Source of the DNA: Gloeobacter morelensis MG652769
GTDB lineage: Bacteria; Cyanobacteriota; Cyanobacteriia; Gloeobacterales; Gloeobacteraceae
DNA length: 64,000 nucleotides
Assembly (NCBI RefSeq): GCF_021018745.1
Contig: NZ_CP063845.1
Location: 1,984,001 to 2,048,000 of the forward strand
Reading direction: 5' to 3'
Numbering within the stretch: the stretch's first letter is position 1; every line of letters begins with the position of its first letter. Of the stretch, positions 1 to 8,937 are shown piece by piece. A model generated the notes under the pieces. It was not told the DNA's origin. It did not search any database and saw only the letters and a program-made list of their open reading frames with translations. A program made the translations under genes and the position numbers.

Positions 1-200
1 AAAAGGCCGCCTAATCGCCGATAAGTATCTCGTACTTGCTCACGAATACCGACGAGAATCTCCAGATCGCCCAGAGTTTCTGCCGTCTCGCCGTAAGTTT
101 CAAAGAGATTGCGTTCTGTCTCAGCGGCTCCATCAAGCAGAACGAGCAGTTGGTCGAGTAGATCGAAGATGTCGCGCTTGAGAGTATCGGGTAGGCGCAT
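1..200 (-). CDS. Unidentified helical protein, cut by the left edge
   Basis: An open frame runs leftwards from an ATG at 198-200 to the window edge without a stop, giving 66 residues of the N-terminus (begins MRLPDTLKRD). The visible part is rich in Leu, Glu and Asp, has no signal peptide or membrane segment, and looks like two amphipathic helices. I do not recognise the family. The rest of the gene lies outside the window. A second candidate frame over the same bases, starting near 316, has poor composition and is rejected. Confidence 0.5.
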   Translation of the reverse strand, partial: MRLPDTLKRDIFDLLDQLLVLLDGAAETERNLFETYGETAETLGDLEILVGIREQVRDTYRRLGGL

Positions 201-257
201 CGAAGGCACTTTGAAATAAACGGTGTTTGGCTGATATTCCTCGCAAGACGCTCGGTG

Positions 258-3200
258 TCACTGTTGCTGGGCGGGGGCTGCCGCTTCGGGGCTCGCCTTG
301 GGGGTACCGCCCGCAAGGCGCAAAAGCCACTGCTGCAGATCGTCGATGCAGGTGAAGACCACCGGTACGACGATGAGGGTGAGCAAGGTCGAAGTGACTA
401 GACCCCCCACCACCGCCACGGCCATGGGGGAGCGCACCTCGGAGCCCGCCCCCAAACCCAGGGCGATCGGGAGCATGCCCGCGATCATGGCGATCGTGGT
501 CATCAAGATCGGCCGCATGCGCGATTCGCCCGCCTGCAGCAAGGCTGACCGGCGCGGCTGGCCCGCTTCGATGGCCATCAGGCCGTACTCGACGAGCAAA
601 ATGGCGTTCTTGGTGACCAGGCCCATCAGCATGATGATGCCAATCAGCGCGTAGAGGCCCAGAGATTTGCCGAAGAGCAACAGCCCCAGCACCACCCCGC
701 CCAGGGACAGGGGCAGCGAGACCATGATCGTCAGCGGGTGCAAAAAGCCGCCGAACAGCAGCACCAGCACCGCGTAAATCAACAGCACCGCCGCGCCGAT
801 GGCGAACCCAAAGCCTTCAAATACGTCGCGCTGGTTCTCGGCGTCGCCGGTGAGCTGCTCGCTCACCCCGGCGGGCAAATTGCGCAACACGGGCAACTGG
901 TGCACCTGGGCGAGGGCCGGTCCCAGTTCGGTCCCCGGCAGCAGATTGGCCCCCACTGTCACCTGCCGGGCGCGGTCGTAGCGGTCGATCTGGGCTGAGC
1001 CGCTGCCCAGGTGCACCTCCGCCACCGCTTTGAGGGGCACCAGTTCGCCCGAAGCCGAAGCGACGCGCAGGTCGCGGATCGCCTCCAGGTTGCCCCGGAA
1101 AGCCGGGTCGAGCTGCACGCGGATATTGATCTGACGGCCCGGCAGGTTGAACTTGGCCAGATCCGCCTCCCGGTCGCCCAGGGTGGCAATCAGGGCCGTG
1201 CGGGCAATCGCCTGCACCGAGACCCCCAGTTCGGCGGCACGGTCGAATTTTGGGCGCACCTGGATTTCGGGGCGCAGGATCGCCGCCGATGAACTGACGT
1301 CGGTGAGGCCCGGAAGCGAGCGCATCTGGTCGGTCAGAGCCGCGGCGGTGCGGCGCAGGGTGAGCGAATCGTCGCTTTTGAGGACGATCTGCAAGGTCTT
1401 AATGCTGTCCCAGTTGCCGCCGGAAAAAGCGAAGCGCACCCCGGGGATCGCAATCAATTGCTCGCGCACCGCCGCTTCGAACTTTTGCTTGGAATTTTGG
1501 CGCTCGGACTTGGGCTTGAGGGAGATATAAAACTTGGCTTCGTTGATTTTGCCGCTGTTGTCGTAGGTGCCGACGGTGGTCTCCAGTTTGGAGACTTCCT
1601 CGCGGCCCATGACGATCGCGTTGACCCGCTCGACCGCCTGGCGGGTCTGGGCAAAGGTCGCCCCCGGCGGCAACTCGACGGCGAGGGTGCTCTGGTTGTC
1701 GTCGACCGAGCCGATGAGCGAGGTGGGGATGGTCTGAAACAGCGTCAGGCTCCCGGCGAAGAAGGCCCCGGCCACCGCGAGGGTGATGAAGCGGTGATCG
1801 ATCGCCCAACCCAGGAACCGGTCGTAGAGGCGAGCGAGCGCTCCTTTGCCTTCGGCCTCCGGCAGAGGCTTCATCAGGTAGGCCGCCAACAGCGGGGTGA
1901 GCATGCGCGCCACCACCAGCGAAAAGAGCACCGCCGCCGCCACGGTGATCCCGAACTGGCGATAGTACTGGCCCTGGATGCCGCCCATGAAGGCCACCGG
2001 CACGAAGACCGCCACGATTGTCATCGTGGTTGCCACCACCGCCAGGCCAATTTCGTCCGCCGCATCGAGGGCCGCCTGGTAGGGCGGCTTGCCCATGGCG
2101 ATGTGGCGGACGATGTTTTCGATTTCGACGATGGCGTCGTCGACCAGGATGCCGATCACCAGCGCCAGGGCCAAGAGCGTCATGCTGTTGAGCGTGAAGC
2201 CCAGGGTCTTCATGACCGCAAAGGTCGGGATCGCCGAGAGCGGCATCGCGAGGCCCGCGATCAAAGTCGAGCGCCAGTCGCGCAAAAATACCCAGATGAC
2301 CACCACCGCAAGAGCCGCCCCCAGCAGCAATGCGTCCACCGAGGCTTCGTAGGATTCACGCACAAAATCGCCCACCGTCCAGGTCGGATCGATCCGGATG
2401 TCGGCTGGTAGGATTTTTTTGAGTTCGGCGACTTTTTTCTCCACCCCCGCTTCGACATTCACCAGGTTGGAACCTTTGGAGCGCACCACCTCGAAGGCTA
2501 CCCCCGGCTTGCCGTCGAGATAAGCGATCTGGCGCGGCTCGGTGGTGCCGTCCAGCACCCGGCCCAGGGTGTCCAGGCGCGCGTAGCGGCCGTCGGGCAG
2601 CAGAATCTGGGTGGCAGCGAGCCGCTCGACGGTAGCGGCACTGCCCAGGGTGCGGATCGCCTGCTCGCCGGGGCCGACTTCGCCCCGGCCGCCGGGCAAA
2701 TCGATATTGAGGGCACGAATCTGACCGTTGAGCTGATCGGCGGTCACCCCGAGGGCCTGCAGGCGGTTGGGGTTCAGTTCGACGCGCACCTCGCGGGTGA
2801 CGCCACCGGAGCGGTAGACCCGTGAGACCCCAGGCACCGTGAGGATCGCCCGGGCAATGGTGTTGTCCGTCAGCCAGCTGATTTCGGCGTTGCTGCGCTG
2901 CTTCGAGTAGACCGTATAGCCCAAGATCGGGCCGCCCGCTTCGTCGTTGCGCCGCACCACCGGCGGGTCGATGCTCTGGGGCAGTTGGGCGCGAATCTTG
3001 GTGACCGCGTCGCGCACATCGTTGACCGCCCGGTCGGTGTTGGTGCCCAAGAAAAATTCGACCCGCGTCGTTGAAGATCCGTCGTTGACCGTCGAGGTGA
3101 GGCGCTTGACGTTACCCAGACCGACCACGGCGTCTTCGATTTTGCGGGTCACCTGGGTCTCCAGTTCACTCGGGGCCGCCCCCAACTGGCTCACCGTCAC

Positions 3201-3344
3201 CGAGACGGCCGGAACGTCGATGTCCGGTTCGGCGGCGATGCTCAGGTTCAAAAAGGCAGCCACCCCCGCCACTGTCAGCATCAAGAAGAGGACGACGGTG
3301 GGCACCGGGTTGCGGATCGACCAGGCGGAGATATTCCAGCGCAT
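258..3344 (-). CDS. RND multidrug efflux transporter (AcrB/HAE1 family)
   Basis: Inner-membrane proton-driven efflux subunit, 1028 aa, the normal size for a hydrophobe/amphiphile RND pump. The N-terminus has the typical [14 protein letters not shown] first membrane helix. Two large periplasmic loops and two membrane bundles follow. The proton-relay Asp pair is in [16 protein letters not shown] near residues 402-403, and the conserved Lys of the second bundle is in [14 protein letters not shown]. The start was set at the ATG at 3342-3344 because a related fragment at 34663-34827 begins at the same place; an upstream codon at 3356 adds four residues. No membrane-fusion adaptor or TolC-like gene is in the window, so the partners must be encoded elsewhere. 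Substrate cannot be told. Confidence 0.93.
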   Translation of the reverse strand: MRWNISAWSIRNPVPTVVLFLMLTVAGVAAFLNLSIAAEPDIDVPAVSVTVSQLGAAPSELETQVTRKIEDAVVGLGNVKRLTSTVNDGSSTTRVEFFLGTNTDRAVNDVRDAVTKIRAQLPQSIDPPVVRRNDEAGGPILGYTVYSKQRSNAEISWLTDNTIARAILTVPGVSRVYRSGGVTREVRVELNPNRLQALGVTADQLNGQIRALNIDLPGGRGEVGPGEQAIRTLGSAATVERLAATQILLPDGRYARLDTLGRVLDGTTEPRQIAYLDGKPGVAFEVVRSKGSNLVNVEAGVEKKVAELKKILPADIRIDPTWTVGDFVRESYEASVDALLLGAALAVVVIWVFLRDWRSTLIAGLAMPLSAIPTFAVMKTLGFTLNSMTLLALALVIGILVDDAIVEIENIVRHIAMGKPPYQAALDAADEIGLAVVATTMTIVAVFVPVAFMGGIQGQYYRQFGITVAAAVLFSLVVARMLTPLLAAYLMKPLPEAEGKGALARLYDRFLGWAIDHRFITLAVAGAFFAGSLTLFQTIPTSLIGSVDDNQSTLAVELPPGATFAQTRQAVERVNAIVMGREEVSKLETTVGTYDNSGKINEAKFYISLKPKSERQNSKQKFEAAVREQLIAIPGVRFAFSGGNWDSIKTLQIVLKSDDSLTLRRTAAALTDQMRSLPGLTDVSSSAAILRPEIQVRPKFDRAAELGVSVQAIARTALIATLGDREADLAKFNLPGRQINIRVQLDPAFRGNLEAIRDLRVASASGELVPLKAVAEVHLGSGSAQIDRYDRARQVTVGANLLPGTELGPALAQVHQLPVLRNLPAGVSEQLTGDAENQRDVFEGFGFAIGAAVLLIYAVLVLLFGGFLHPLTIMVSLPLSLGGVVLGLLLFGKSLGLYALIGIIMLMGLVTKNAILLVEYGLMAIEAGQPRRSALLQAGESRMRPILMTTIAMIAGMLPIALGLGAGSEVRSPMAVAVVGGLVTSTLLTLIVVPVVFTCIDDLQQWLLRLAGGTPKASPEAAAPAQQQ

Positions 3345-3446
3345 CGAATCACCCAAAAGCGACGCCCACGAAAGGCGACAGGAATTGTTTTCTAGTGTAG
3401 CACGTTCGATTACGCGGAGCCTGCGATACGTGTCCGCGTATAAATT

Positions 3447-4085
3447 TTACTTGGACTTGCCGGGCTTTGGCTGGGAGTTGACCTGGGTGCGGTAGTCTTT
3501 GAGTTTGCGAAGTTCTTCTGCGTATTTGCTGTCGAGTTCGGCCGCTTTTTCCATGGCGCCGACCGCTTCATCGAGGCGCTTGGCTTCGACCAGTTCGGCG
3601 GCCTGGTTGTTGTAGGAACCGGCCAGAGGCACGGTCGTCTTCTCGCGCAGGCTCCTGTCGTAGGTGCGCGCCGCCTCCAGATTTTCGATCGCCGCCGCCC
3701 ACTGCTGTTTGCCGATCGCCTCGCTTGCCAGGTTGAAGTGGGAGGCCGCCAGGTTCTGCCTGGCCAGGTCGTAGGTCGGATCGACGAGCAGCGCTTCGCG
3801 GAACGCTTCGACCGCCTCGGCGTTCTTGCCATCTTTTTGGAGTTCGACGCCGCGGTTGTTGGCGAGGACCGCTTTATTGCGGGTCTCGGCTTCTTGGATC
3901 TTGCGCTTTTGCTCTGCTTCCTGCTTGGCCGCCTCTTCGGAGCTCGCCGGTTGCTGGGGCTGCTGCTGGGTAGTACTGCCCGGTCCCTTGTATTCCGGCG
4001 CTTGGGCTGCAGCGGGCGCGGGACTGGCGGCGAGGCAGGCCGCGCCGAGCCAGGCCAGCCAGCCTGGTTGATGCCGTCTTTGCAT
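3447..4085 (-). CDS. Secreted TPR-repeat protein
   Basis: 212 aa. A cleavable signal peptide is evident (WLAWLGAACLAASPAPAAAQA, cleavage probably near residue 28). It is followed by a Gln/Glu-rich linker (about 30-70) and then helical tetratricopeptide-like repeats: NNRGVELQKDGKNAEAVEAF, then ARQNLAASHFNLASEAIGKQ, then a copy around NNQAAELVEAKRLDEAVGAM. TPR proteins scaffold protein-protein contacts, here probably in the periplasm. It lies on the same strand and 100 bp upstream of the RND pump, so co-transcription is possible but not shown. No specific partner can be named. Confidence 0.75.
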   Translation of the reverse strand: MQRRHQPGWLAWLGAACLAASPAPAAAQAPEYKGPGSTTQQQPQQPASSEEAAKQEAEQKRKIQEAETRNKAVLANNRGVELQKDGKNAEAVEAFREALLVDPTYDLARQNLAASHFNLASEAIGKQQWAAAIENLEAARTYDRSLREKTTVPLAGSYNNQAAELVEAKRLDEAVGAMEKAAELDSKYAEELRKLKDYRTQVNSQPKPGKSK

Positions 4086-4157
4086 GGGAACTTCTCAAAG
4101 AAATCAGCCTGAACTATGATATCGTCCGCACCGCGCCGCGCGCCGGTTGAATAAGCA

Positions 4158-4685
4158 ATGGGTGTGGATTTGACAAACACCGTCTCTGGAGACGCACGGT
4201 TCGATGCGAGCGGCCGGTACCGCTACGCCCTGTGGCGGCGCTGGGACGCGGCAGGCGGGCCGTTTGTCGTGTTTATCCTGCTCAATCCCAGCGCCGCCGA
4301 TGCCGCTCGCGATGATCCGACGATTCGCCGCTGCCTGGGATTTGCCCGGCGTTGGGGATTTGGTGCCCTGGCGGTCGTCAATTTGTTCGCCTGGCGCACC
4401 GCCTGTCCGCGCGCCCTTGCTCAAGCAGCCGACCCGGTCGGCCCCGAAAACGATCGGGTGTTGCTGCGCGTCTGCAGCGGTGCCGGTCAGGTTGTGGTGG
4501 GTTGGGGCAATCACGGCGGCCTCTACGGACGGGATCAAGCGATACTGGCGCTGCTTGGCGGCGAGGTCCACTGCCTGGGCCTCACCCGCCAGGGCCGACC
4601 GCGCCATCCGCTCTATGTGCCGGGGGAGCGGCCGCTTGAACTGCTGTGCGCCGCACCGCGCGCCAGGCCGCACAATCGAGGGTAG
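4158..4685 (+). CDS. DUF1643 domain protein
   Basis: 175 aa soluble protein. It has the usual DUF1643 landmarks: YRYALWRRWD at the N-terminus, FVVFILLNPSAADAARDDPT, RRCLGFARRWGFGALAVVNL, and a later VVVGWGNHGG segment before LGLTRQGRPRHPLY. The family function is unknown. It is divergent from the TPR gene at 4085 with about 70 bp between them, so the gap probably holds both promoters. The gene ends 24 bp before the next membrane protein on the same strand, suggesting a two-gene unit. Confidence 0.8.
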   Translation: MGVDLTNTVSGDARFDASGRYRYALWRRWDAAGGPFVVFILLNPSAADAARDDPTIRRCLGFARRWGFGALAVVNLFAWRTACPRALAQAADPVGPENDRVLLRVCSGAGQVVVGWGNHGGLYGRDQAILALLGGEVHCLGLTRQGRPRHPLYVPGERPLELLCAAPRARPHNRG

Positions 4686-4709
4686 ACGCGGGAAGAAAAA
4701 TAGACTGCC

Positions 4710-5369
4710 ATGCAGATACTCGCCTTACGAATCGCCCTGGCTGCACTGTGGGTGGGATGTATCGCCTATGCCTTTTTGGGGGGGCCGCCCGAGACCCAGA
4801 ACCCTGCCCAGCTGGCCGCCTCGCTTGTGGATCTGGCCCTGGGCCGCGGCGAACCGCTGGTGGTGGCGCTGTTCAATTTGATGGGGCTCATTCCGCTTGC
4901 CTACCTGTTTTTGCTCGTTCCCGACGCCCACGGCGAAAAGCTACCTGCCTGGCCCTTCGCCGTCGCTGCTTTTGGGGTCGGCGCTTTTGCGCTGTTGCCC
5001 TACTGCATTTTTCGGCGGCCCCACGGTGTATGGCCCCACCTCCCATCAGCCGGACGGGTCGTGCGGCTGTTCGATTCGCGCTGGTTCGCCCTTGCGGTGA
5101 TGGTGGGGGTGGCGGGATTGTTCTGGTTCGCTCTGACCCAGGGGGACTGGGCCACTTTTGCCGGGCAGTGGCGCACCTCCCGCTTCGTGCATGTGATGGG
5201 CCTCGATTTTCTGGTGAGCACGGCGCTGTTGCCGCTGCTCATCGGCGATGACCTGCGCCGCCGTTCGGTCAAGCGCACCTGGCCCCTGTGGATGGCCTGC
5301 GCGCTACCGTTGTTCGGCCCGCTGCTCTACCTGGTGCTCAGGCCATCTCTGCCCGCACGCGCCGTTTGA
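4710..5369 (+). CDS. Conserved multi-pass membrane protein
   Basis: 219 aa with about six hydrophobic helices: an N-terminal IALAALWVGCIAYAF segment, VVALFNLMGLIPLAYLFLLV, FAVAAFGVGAFALLPYCIF, FALAVMVGVAGLFWFAL, DFLVSTALLPLLIG and MACALPLFGPLLYLVL. The pattern, with a short SRFVHVMGLDF loop between helices, resembles a conserved cyanobacterial integral membrane protein of unknown function. No enzymatic motif is visible. It follows the DUF1643 gene closely. Confidence 0.7.
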   Translation: MQILALRIALAALWVGCIAYAFLGGPPETQNPAQLAASLVDLALGRGEPLVVALFNLMGLIPLAYLFLLVPDAHGEKLPAWPFAVAAFGVGAFALLPYCIFRRPHGVWPHLPSAGRVVRLFDSRWFALAVMVGVAGLFWFALTQGDWATFAGQWRTSRFVHVMGLDFLVSTALLPLLIGDDLRRRSVKRTWPLWMACALPLFGPLLYLVLRPSLPARAV

Positions 5370-5404
5370 TTCCGTCCGTGGGAGGAAGGAGGCCCCCGCC
5401 GTTG

Positions 5405-5443
5405 CTCCTAGGCTTGGGATGAGCACCTTAGGAGTTACCTCCT
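5405..5443 (+). promoter_or_regulatory. Possible RBS-sequestering leader of the carotenoid protein gene
   Basis: The AGGAG at 5430-5434, 11 bases before the chosen ATG, can pair with CTCCT at 5439-5443 (loop TTAC) or with CTCCTA at 5405-5410 through TAGGAG at 5429-5434. The two pairings exclude each other and both hide the ribosome binding site. This is seen directly; a regulatory role is inference. Confidence 0.35.
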
Positions 5444-5445
5444 GT

Positions 5446-6090
5446 ATGGATGAACAACAAAAAGGATCGGCGGACGTCGAAAAGGCGTTTGAGCAGGGAG
5501 TCGGCATGATCCAGCCCGCCGAAGGCCAGCCCGCACCGGTCGCCCAGGGCGGCGGGGGAGTCTCAAGCGAAGCGCTAGATACCATCGTCGAGCAGGCCCT
5601 CGACAGCGAAGCGCCCGAGGCGGCCCGCTCGCAGGCGGTGCGCAACGCCGTCGAGCAATTTAATGCCCTCGAAGTCGACGATAAACTAGCGATACTTTAC
5701 TACCTGTACGAGGCGATGGGCGAATCGGTTACCCCCGCCGCCCCGGGTGCCGCCGATGTCGAATTGACCACTGCCTTCTTCGGCGAATTTAACGCCCTCA
5801 CGGACGGCGATGCCCAACTGGAGGCGATGCGTGCCCTCGTGCGCTGTGAGGAGAACACCCTCGGCTGCGAGTACGGCAAACTGAGCGAAAACAACAAACT
5901 GGTGATCTGGTACCTGCTGGCCGAGCGCATGGGCGACGATGTGATCGGTATGCCCGACGATTACCAACTCGGCGATATCGGCCAGCAGAATCTGGTGCAC
6001 GTCAAAGAACTGGACTTCGAGCAGCAAATCACTTTCCTGCGCGATGTCGTCAATCCCATGGGCCACGATCCGATCGAACGAGCGGTCTAA
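5446..6090 (+). CDS. Helical carotenoid protein (OCP N-terminal domain homologue)
   Basis: 214 aa. From about residue 58 on it matches the all-helical carotenoid-binding domain of orange carotenoid protein: FNALEVDDKLAILYYLYEAM, GESVTPAAPGAA, NNKLVIWYLLAERMG and KELDFEQQITFLRDVV. The C-terminal NTF2-like domain of OCP is absent, so this is a stand-alone helical carotenoid protein, a class that binds ketocarotenoids and quenches singlet oxygen or phycobilisome energy. The Tyr44 and Trp110/Tyr111 positions of OCP are kept (YYLY, IWY), but the position of Trp41 is a Tyr. About 55 extra N-terminal residues, Gln/Gly/Ala-rich, are unusual. The ATG at 5446 was chosen over 5419 because it sits behind AGGAG. 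Confidence 0.85.
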   Translation: MDEQQKGSADVEKAFEQGVGMIQPAEGQPAPVAQGGGGVSSEALDTIVEQALDSEAPEAARSQAVRNAVEQFNALEVDDKLAILYYLYEAMGESVTPAAPGAADVELTTAFFGEFNALTDGDAQLEAMRALVRCEENTLGCEYGKLSENNKLVIWYLLAERMGDDVIGMPDDYQLGDIGQQNLVHVKELDFEQQITFLRDVVNPMGHDPIERAV

Positions 6091-6101
6091 AGCGGACCAG
6101 C

Positions 6102-6147
6102 GGGCAATGGGCGGGGATGGGCAAAAATCGCCTCTCCCGCCCTGCCC
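6102..6147. terminator. GC-rich hairpin between convergent genes
   Basis: GGGCGGG at 6109-6115 pairs with CCCGCCC at 6136-6142, extended by GGGC at 6102-6105 with GCCC at 6144-6147. It lies between the ends of the carotenoid protein gene (+) and moeA (-). There is no T-run on either side, so it may act as an RNA 3'-end stabiliser rather than a textbook terminator. Confidence 0.4.
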
Positions 6148-6164
6148 TTGCCGATGGCGTTGTC

Positions 6165-7373
6165 TTAGCGGTTGAGTAGTTCGCCCACCACCAAGACCGG
6201 CACCACTTCCCCTTGAGATGCGTCCGTCACCCCGGCCTCCAGCCAGCCGAAGGCATTGATCCCCAACAGACTTACCAGGTTGCCGGAGTTGTCGGTGCGG
6301 TACGGAGCAAAGCGCCAGACACCGGCTTCGAGGATCAACTGGCCGCGCAGGTAGGCGCGCCGGTCGCCCTTCGAGCGCACCGGCGCTGTCAGTTGCGCCT
6401 GCACCACCGGGTAGCGCCAGCGCTCGGGCGGGTAGCCCATAAATTTTCGGATGGCGGGCCGCACGAACTGCCAGAAGCAAAACAGCGACGAGACCGGGTT
6501 GCCGGGCAGACCCCAGATAAGCCGGCTGCCCAGCCGGGCGAACATCAGCGGTTTGCCCGGTTTCATGTTGATCTTGTAGAGCACCACCTGGGCGCCTAAC
6601 GCTTCGAGCACCTGTGGGGTGTAGTCAAATTGCCCGACGCTCGCCCCGCCCGAGAGCAGCACAAAATCGGCATCGAGAGCAGCCACCAACCGCCCGCGGA
6701 TCGCCCCGGGATCGTCGGGGGCGATGCCCAACGCCCGGGGATCGCCCCCCGCCTCGCGCACCTGGGCGACGAGGCCGTACTGATTGGAATCGACGATGCG
6801 CGCCCCCCCGAGCACCCCGTCGATCCCCACCAGTTCGTCCCCCGTCGAGACGACCGCTACGGCGGGCGGGCGGTGGGTGAGCACGAAGGCGCGCTGGGCC
6901 GCCGCCAGAAGGGCAATTTCGCCTGGCTGCAGGACCGTACCCGGCGGCATCAGGGGCGAACCGGCTTTGTGAAAGGTGCCGCGGTAACGCACGTTCGCTC
7001 CGGCGGCAGGGAGCTTTTCAAACATGAGGGTATCCCCCTCCAGATGGGCTTCTTCCTGGATGAGCACCGCGTCGGCACCCTCGGGGAGCATTGCCCCGGT
7101 CATGATCCGGGCGGCCTCGCCCCCGGCGAGGGAGCGGGTGGGTATCCGGCCCGCCGCGATCGTTTCGACGACCTGGAGCTTCCCAAAACTGGTATCGGCG
7201 GAGCGCACCGCGTAACCGTCCATCGCCGAATTGTCGTAGGGTGGAAAATCTGTGCGCGCCAGAATCGCTTCGGCGAGCACCCGGCCGCGGGCGGTGAGCA
7301 GATCGACCCGCTCGGGGGCACTAGCCTCCACCGCCTGAAGGATAAGTTCTTGTGCTTCTTCGACGGAAATCAT
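6165..7373 (-). CDS. moeA: Molybdopterin molybdotransferase MoeA
   Basis: 402 aa, the normal family length. It inserts molybdate into adenylylated molybdopterin in the last step of molybdenum cofactor synthesis. Recognisable motifs are TDFPPYDNSAMDGYAVR near residues 41-57, PAVAVVSTGDELV, LLSGGASVGQFDY, the substrate-pocket KINMKPGKPLMFARLG, and WGLPGNPVSSLFCFWQFVRP, with the C-terminal MoeA domain IV behind it. No other moa/moe gene is adjacent. It converges with the carotenoid protein gene and is divergent from mraY with 53 bp between starts. Confidence 0.96.
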   Translation of the reverse strand: MISVEEAQELILQAVEASAPERVDLLTARGRVLAEAILARTDFPPYDNSAMDGYAVRSADTSFGKLQVVETIAAGRIPTRSLAGGEAARIMTGAMLPEGADAVLIQEEAHLEGDTLMFEKLPAAGANVRYRGTFHKAGSPLMPPGTVLQPGEIALLAAAQRAFVLTHRPPAVAVVSTGDELVGIDGVLGGARIVDSNQYGLVAQVREAGGDPRALGIAPDDPGAIRGRLVAALDADFVLLSGGASVGQFDYTPQVLEALGAQVVLYKINMKPGKPLMFARLGSRLIWGLPGNPVSSLFCFWQFVRPAIRKFMGYPPERWRYPVVQAQLTAPVRSKGDRRAYLRGQLILEAGVWRFAPYRTDNSGNLVSLLGINAFGWLEAGVTDASQGEVVPVLVVGELLNR

Positions 7374-7426
7374 AAATATGATGTAGGGCGCTGCCTCCTA
7401 GCCTAGCGCCAACCCCCATCCACACT

Positions 7427-8479
7427 ATGGAACTGGTCTCCCGTCCTCCCACCGGCTGGCGCTCCGCCCTCGCGGCGGGTGCTGTCGTCATCGCCGCTAT
7501 CGCCTGGCTCGCTCCTGCCCAACTGGTCGTATTCGGCGTCACGCTGCTGCTGGTGGCCCTCACCGGCTTTGTGGCTGTTCCTTTGCTGCGCCGCTGGAAG
7601 GCGCAGCAATTCATCCGCGCGGACGGCCCCCAGTCGCACCTCAAAAAAGCGGGCACCCCGACGATGGGCGGTATCTTTTTTATTCCCTGGGCTTTGGTGG
7701 TGCCCTTTGCCTTTGCCGGCTGGAATCTAGAACTCGTCGCCGCCGTCGCCCTGGCCGGCGCCTACGGGTTGGTAGGCTGGATAGACGACTTTCAGATCAT
7801 CCGCCAGCAGTCGAATAACGGCATTACCCCCCGCCAGAAGATGCTGCTGCTGATCGCTTCTGGGGTGGCTTTTTGTCTGTTTCACGGCCTGAGCGGCCAC
7901 GGCACCGCCACGGTCGGCCTGGGGGAATTGGGGATTGTATTCTGGCCCCTGGCGCTGTTGGCCCTCACCGGCACCGCCAACGCCGTCAACATCACCGACG
8001 GCCTGGACGGTCTGGCGGGGGGAACCGGCGCCATCGCCGCTACCGCCCTCGGGTTGATTGTGCTGGCTGCCCACCCGGCGCTCGCGGTGCTCTGCTTTGC
8101 CCTGGCCGGCGCCTGTCTCGGGTTTTTGGTCCACAACCGCCACAAGGCGACGGTCTTCATGGGCGACACCGGCTCGCTCGCCATCGGCGGAGCGCTCGCG
8201 GCGGTGGCGGTCTTGAGTGGCCAACTGGTCGCCCTGGCGCTGGTGGGAGGCGTCTTCGTGGTCGAAGCCCTCTCGGTGATTGCCCAGGTCGGTTACTTCA
8301 AGGCCACCAAGGGGCCGGACGGCAAGGGCAAACGCCTGCTGCGCATGGCCCCGCTGCACCACCACTTCGAACTGGGCGGTCTGCACGAGACCCAGGTGGT
8401 GACCCGCTTTTATCTGGCGGGGGCGTCGCTGGCTCTGCTCACCTGGTGGCTGCATACAGGATGGACAGCCGGTGCCTGA
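7427..8479 (+). CDS. mraY: Phospho-N-acetylmuramoyl-pentapeptide transferase MraY
   Basis: 350 aa integral membrane enzyme that transfers phospho-MurNAc-pentapeptide from UDP to undecaprenyl phosphate, forming lipid I in peptidoglycan synthesis. About ten membrane helices. The UDP-sugar/Mg binding motifs are all present: GTPTMGG near residue 76, catalytic Asp pair in GWIDDFQII (120-121), [15 protein letters not shown] (186-199), [10 protein letters not shown] (241-250) and [12 protein letters not shown]. It is separated from other division/cell-wall genes, as in many cyanobacteria; murD lies 6 kb away. The next gene starts at its stop codon. Confidence 0.96.
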   Translation: MELVSRPPTGWRSALAAGAVVIAAIAWLAPAQLVVFGVTLLLVALTGFVAVPLLRRWKAQQFIRADGPQSHLKKAGTPTMGGIFFIPWALVVPFAFAGWNLELVAAVALAGAYGLVGWIDDFQIIRQQSNNGITPRQKMLLLIASGVAFCLFHGLSGHGTATVGLGELGIVFWPLALLALTGTANAVNITDGLDGLAGGTGAIAATALGLIVLAAHPALAVLCFALAGACLGFLVHNRHKATVFMGDTGSLAIGGALAAVAVLSGQLVALALVGGVFVVEALSVIAQVGYFKATKGPDGKGKRLLRMAPLHHHFELGGLHETQVVTRFYLAGASLALLTWWLHTGWTAGA

Positions 8480-8483
8480 ACCG

Positions 8484-8882
8484 ATGGACATCTACTCCAG
8501 CAGCGGCACTTTAGCCGCGCTCACGGTCACCAGCCTTGCGGAGTCGCTGCAATGGTACAGAGATGCCCTCGGCTTCGAGGTGGTCTCGACGCTGCCCGGC
8601 AGCGACGGCCTACCGGTGCGCGCCCGCCTGCGCTGGGCACCCAACGCCGAGATTGTCCTCATCGAGCAGGATCCGGCTGTCCGGCTGGAGGGCGAGCGCG
8701 GCATCGGCTTCTCGGTGACTTTTTGGGCGACCGGCTGCAGCGTCGAGACCATCGCCGAGCAAGCCCGCACCCAGGGCGCGGACATCGTGGGTGAGCCGAC
8801 CGACCAGTCCTGGGGCCTGCGGGAGATCGTCATCTACGATCCGGACTGCTACCGCCTGATCTTTGCCGAACCACAGGCTTGA
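8484..8882 (+). CDS. VOC-superfamily (glyoxalase/bleomycin-resistance fold) protein
   Basis: 132 aa from the ATG at 8484; a GTG at 8472 would overlap the mraY stop and adds four residues. The sequence has two babab-type halves typical of vicinal oxygen chelate proteins: LAALTVTSLAESLQWYRDAL, LRWAPNAEIVLIEQD, then GIGFSVTFWATGCSVETIAE and a final IVIYDPDCYRLIFAEP strand with the conserved DPDG-like turn. Substrate unknown. Probably translated together with mraY. Confidence 0.8.
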   Translation: MDIYSSSGTLAALTVTSLAESLQWYRDALGFEVVSTLPGSDGLPVRARLRWAPNAEIVLIEQDPAVRLEGERGIGFSVTFWATGCSVETIAEQARTQGADIVGEPTDQSWGLREIVIYDPDCYRLIFAEPQA

Positions 8883-8937
8883 GCAAGCTCCTGCTGGAGA
8901 AAGATTTCGACAGTCCGCTTTTTGGCCAATATTGGGG

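Noticed and set aside
1458-2411. 317-codon plus-strand frame opposite the RND gene
   Set aside because: Antisense shadow in a GC-rich gene; His/Arg/Gly-rich and without motifs.
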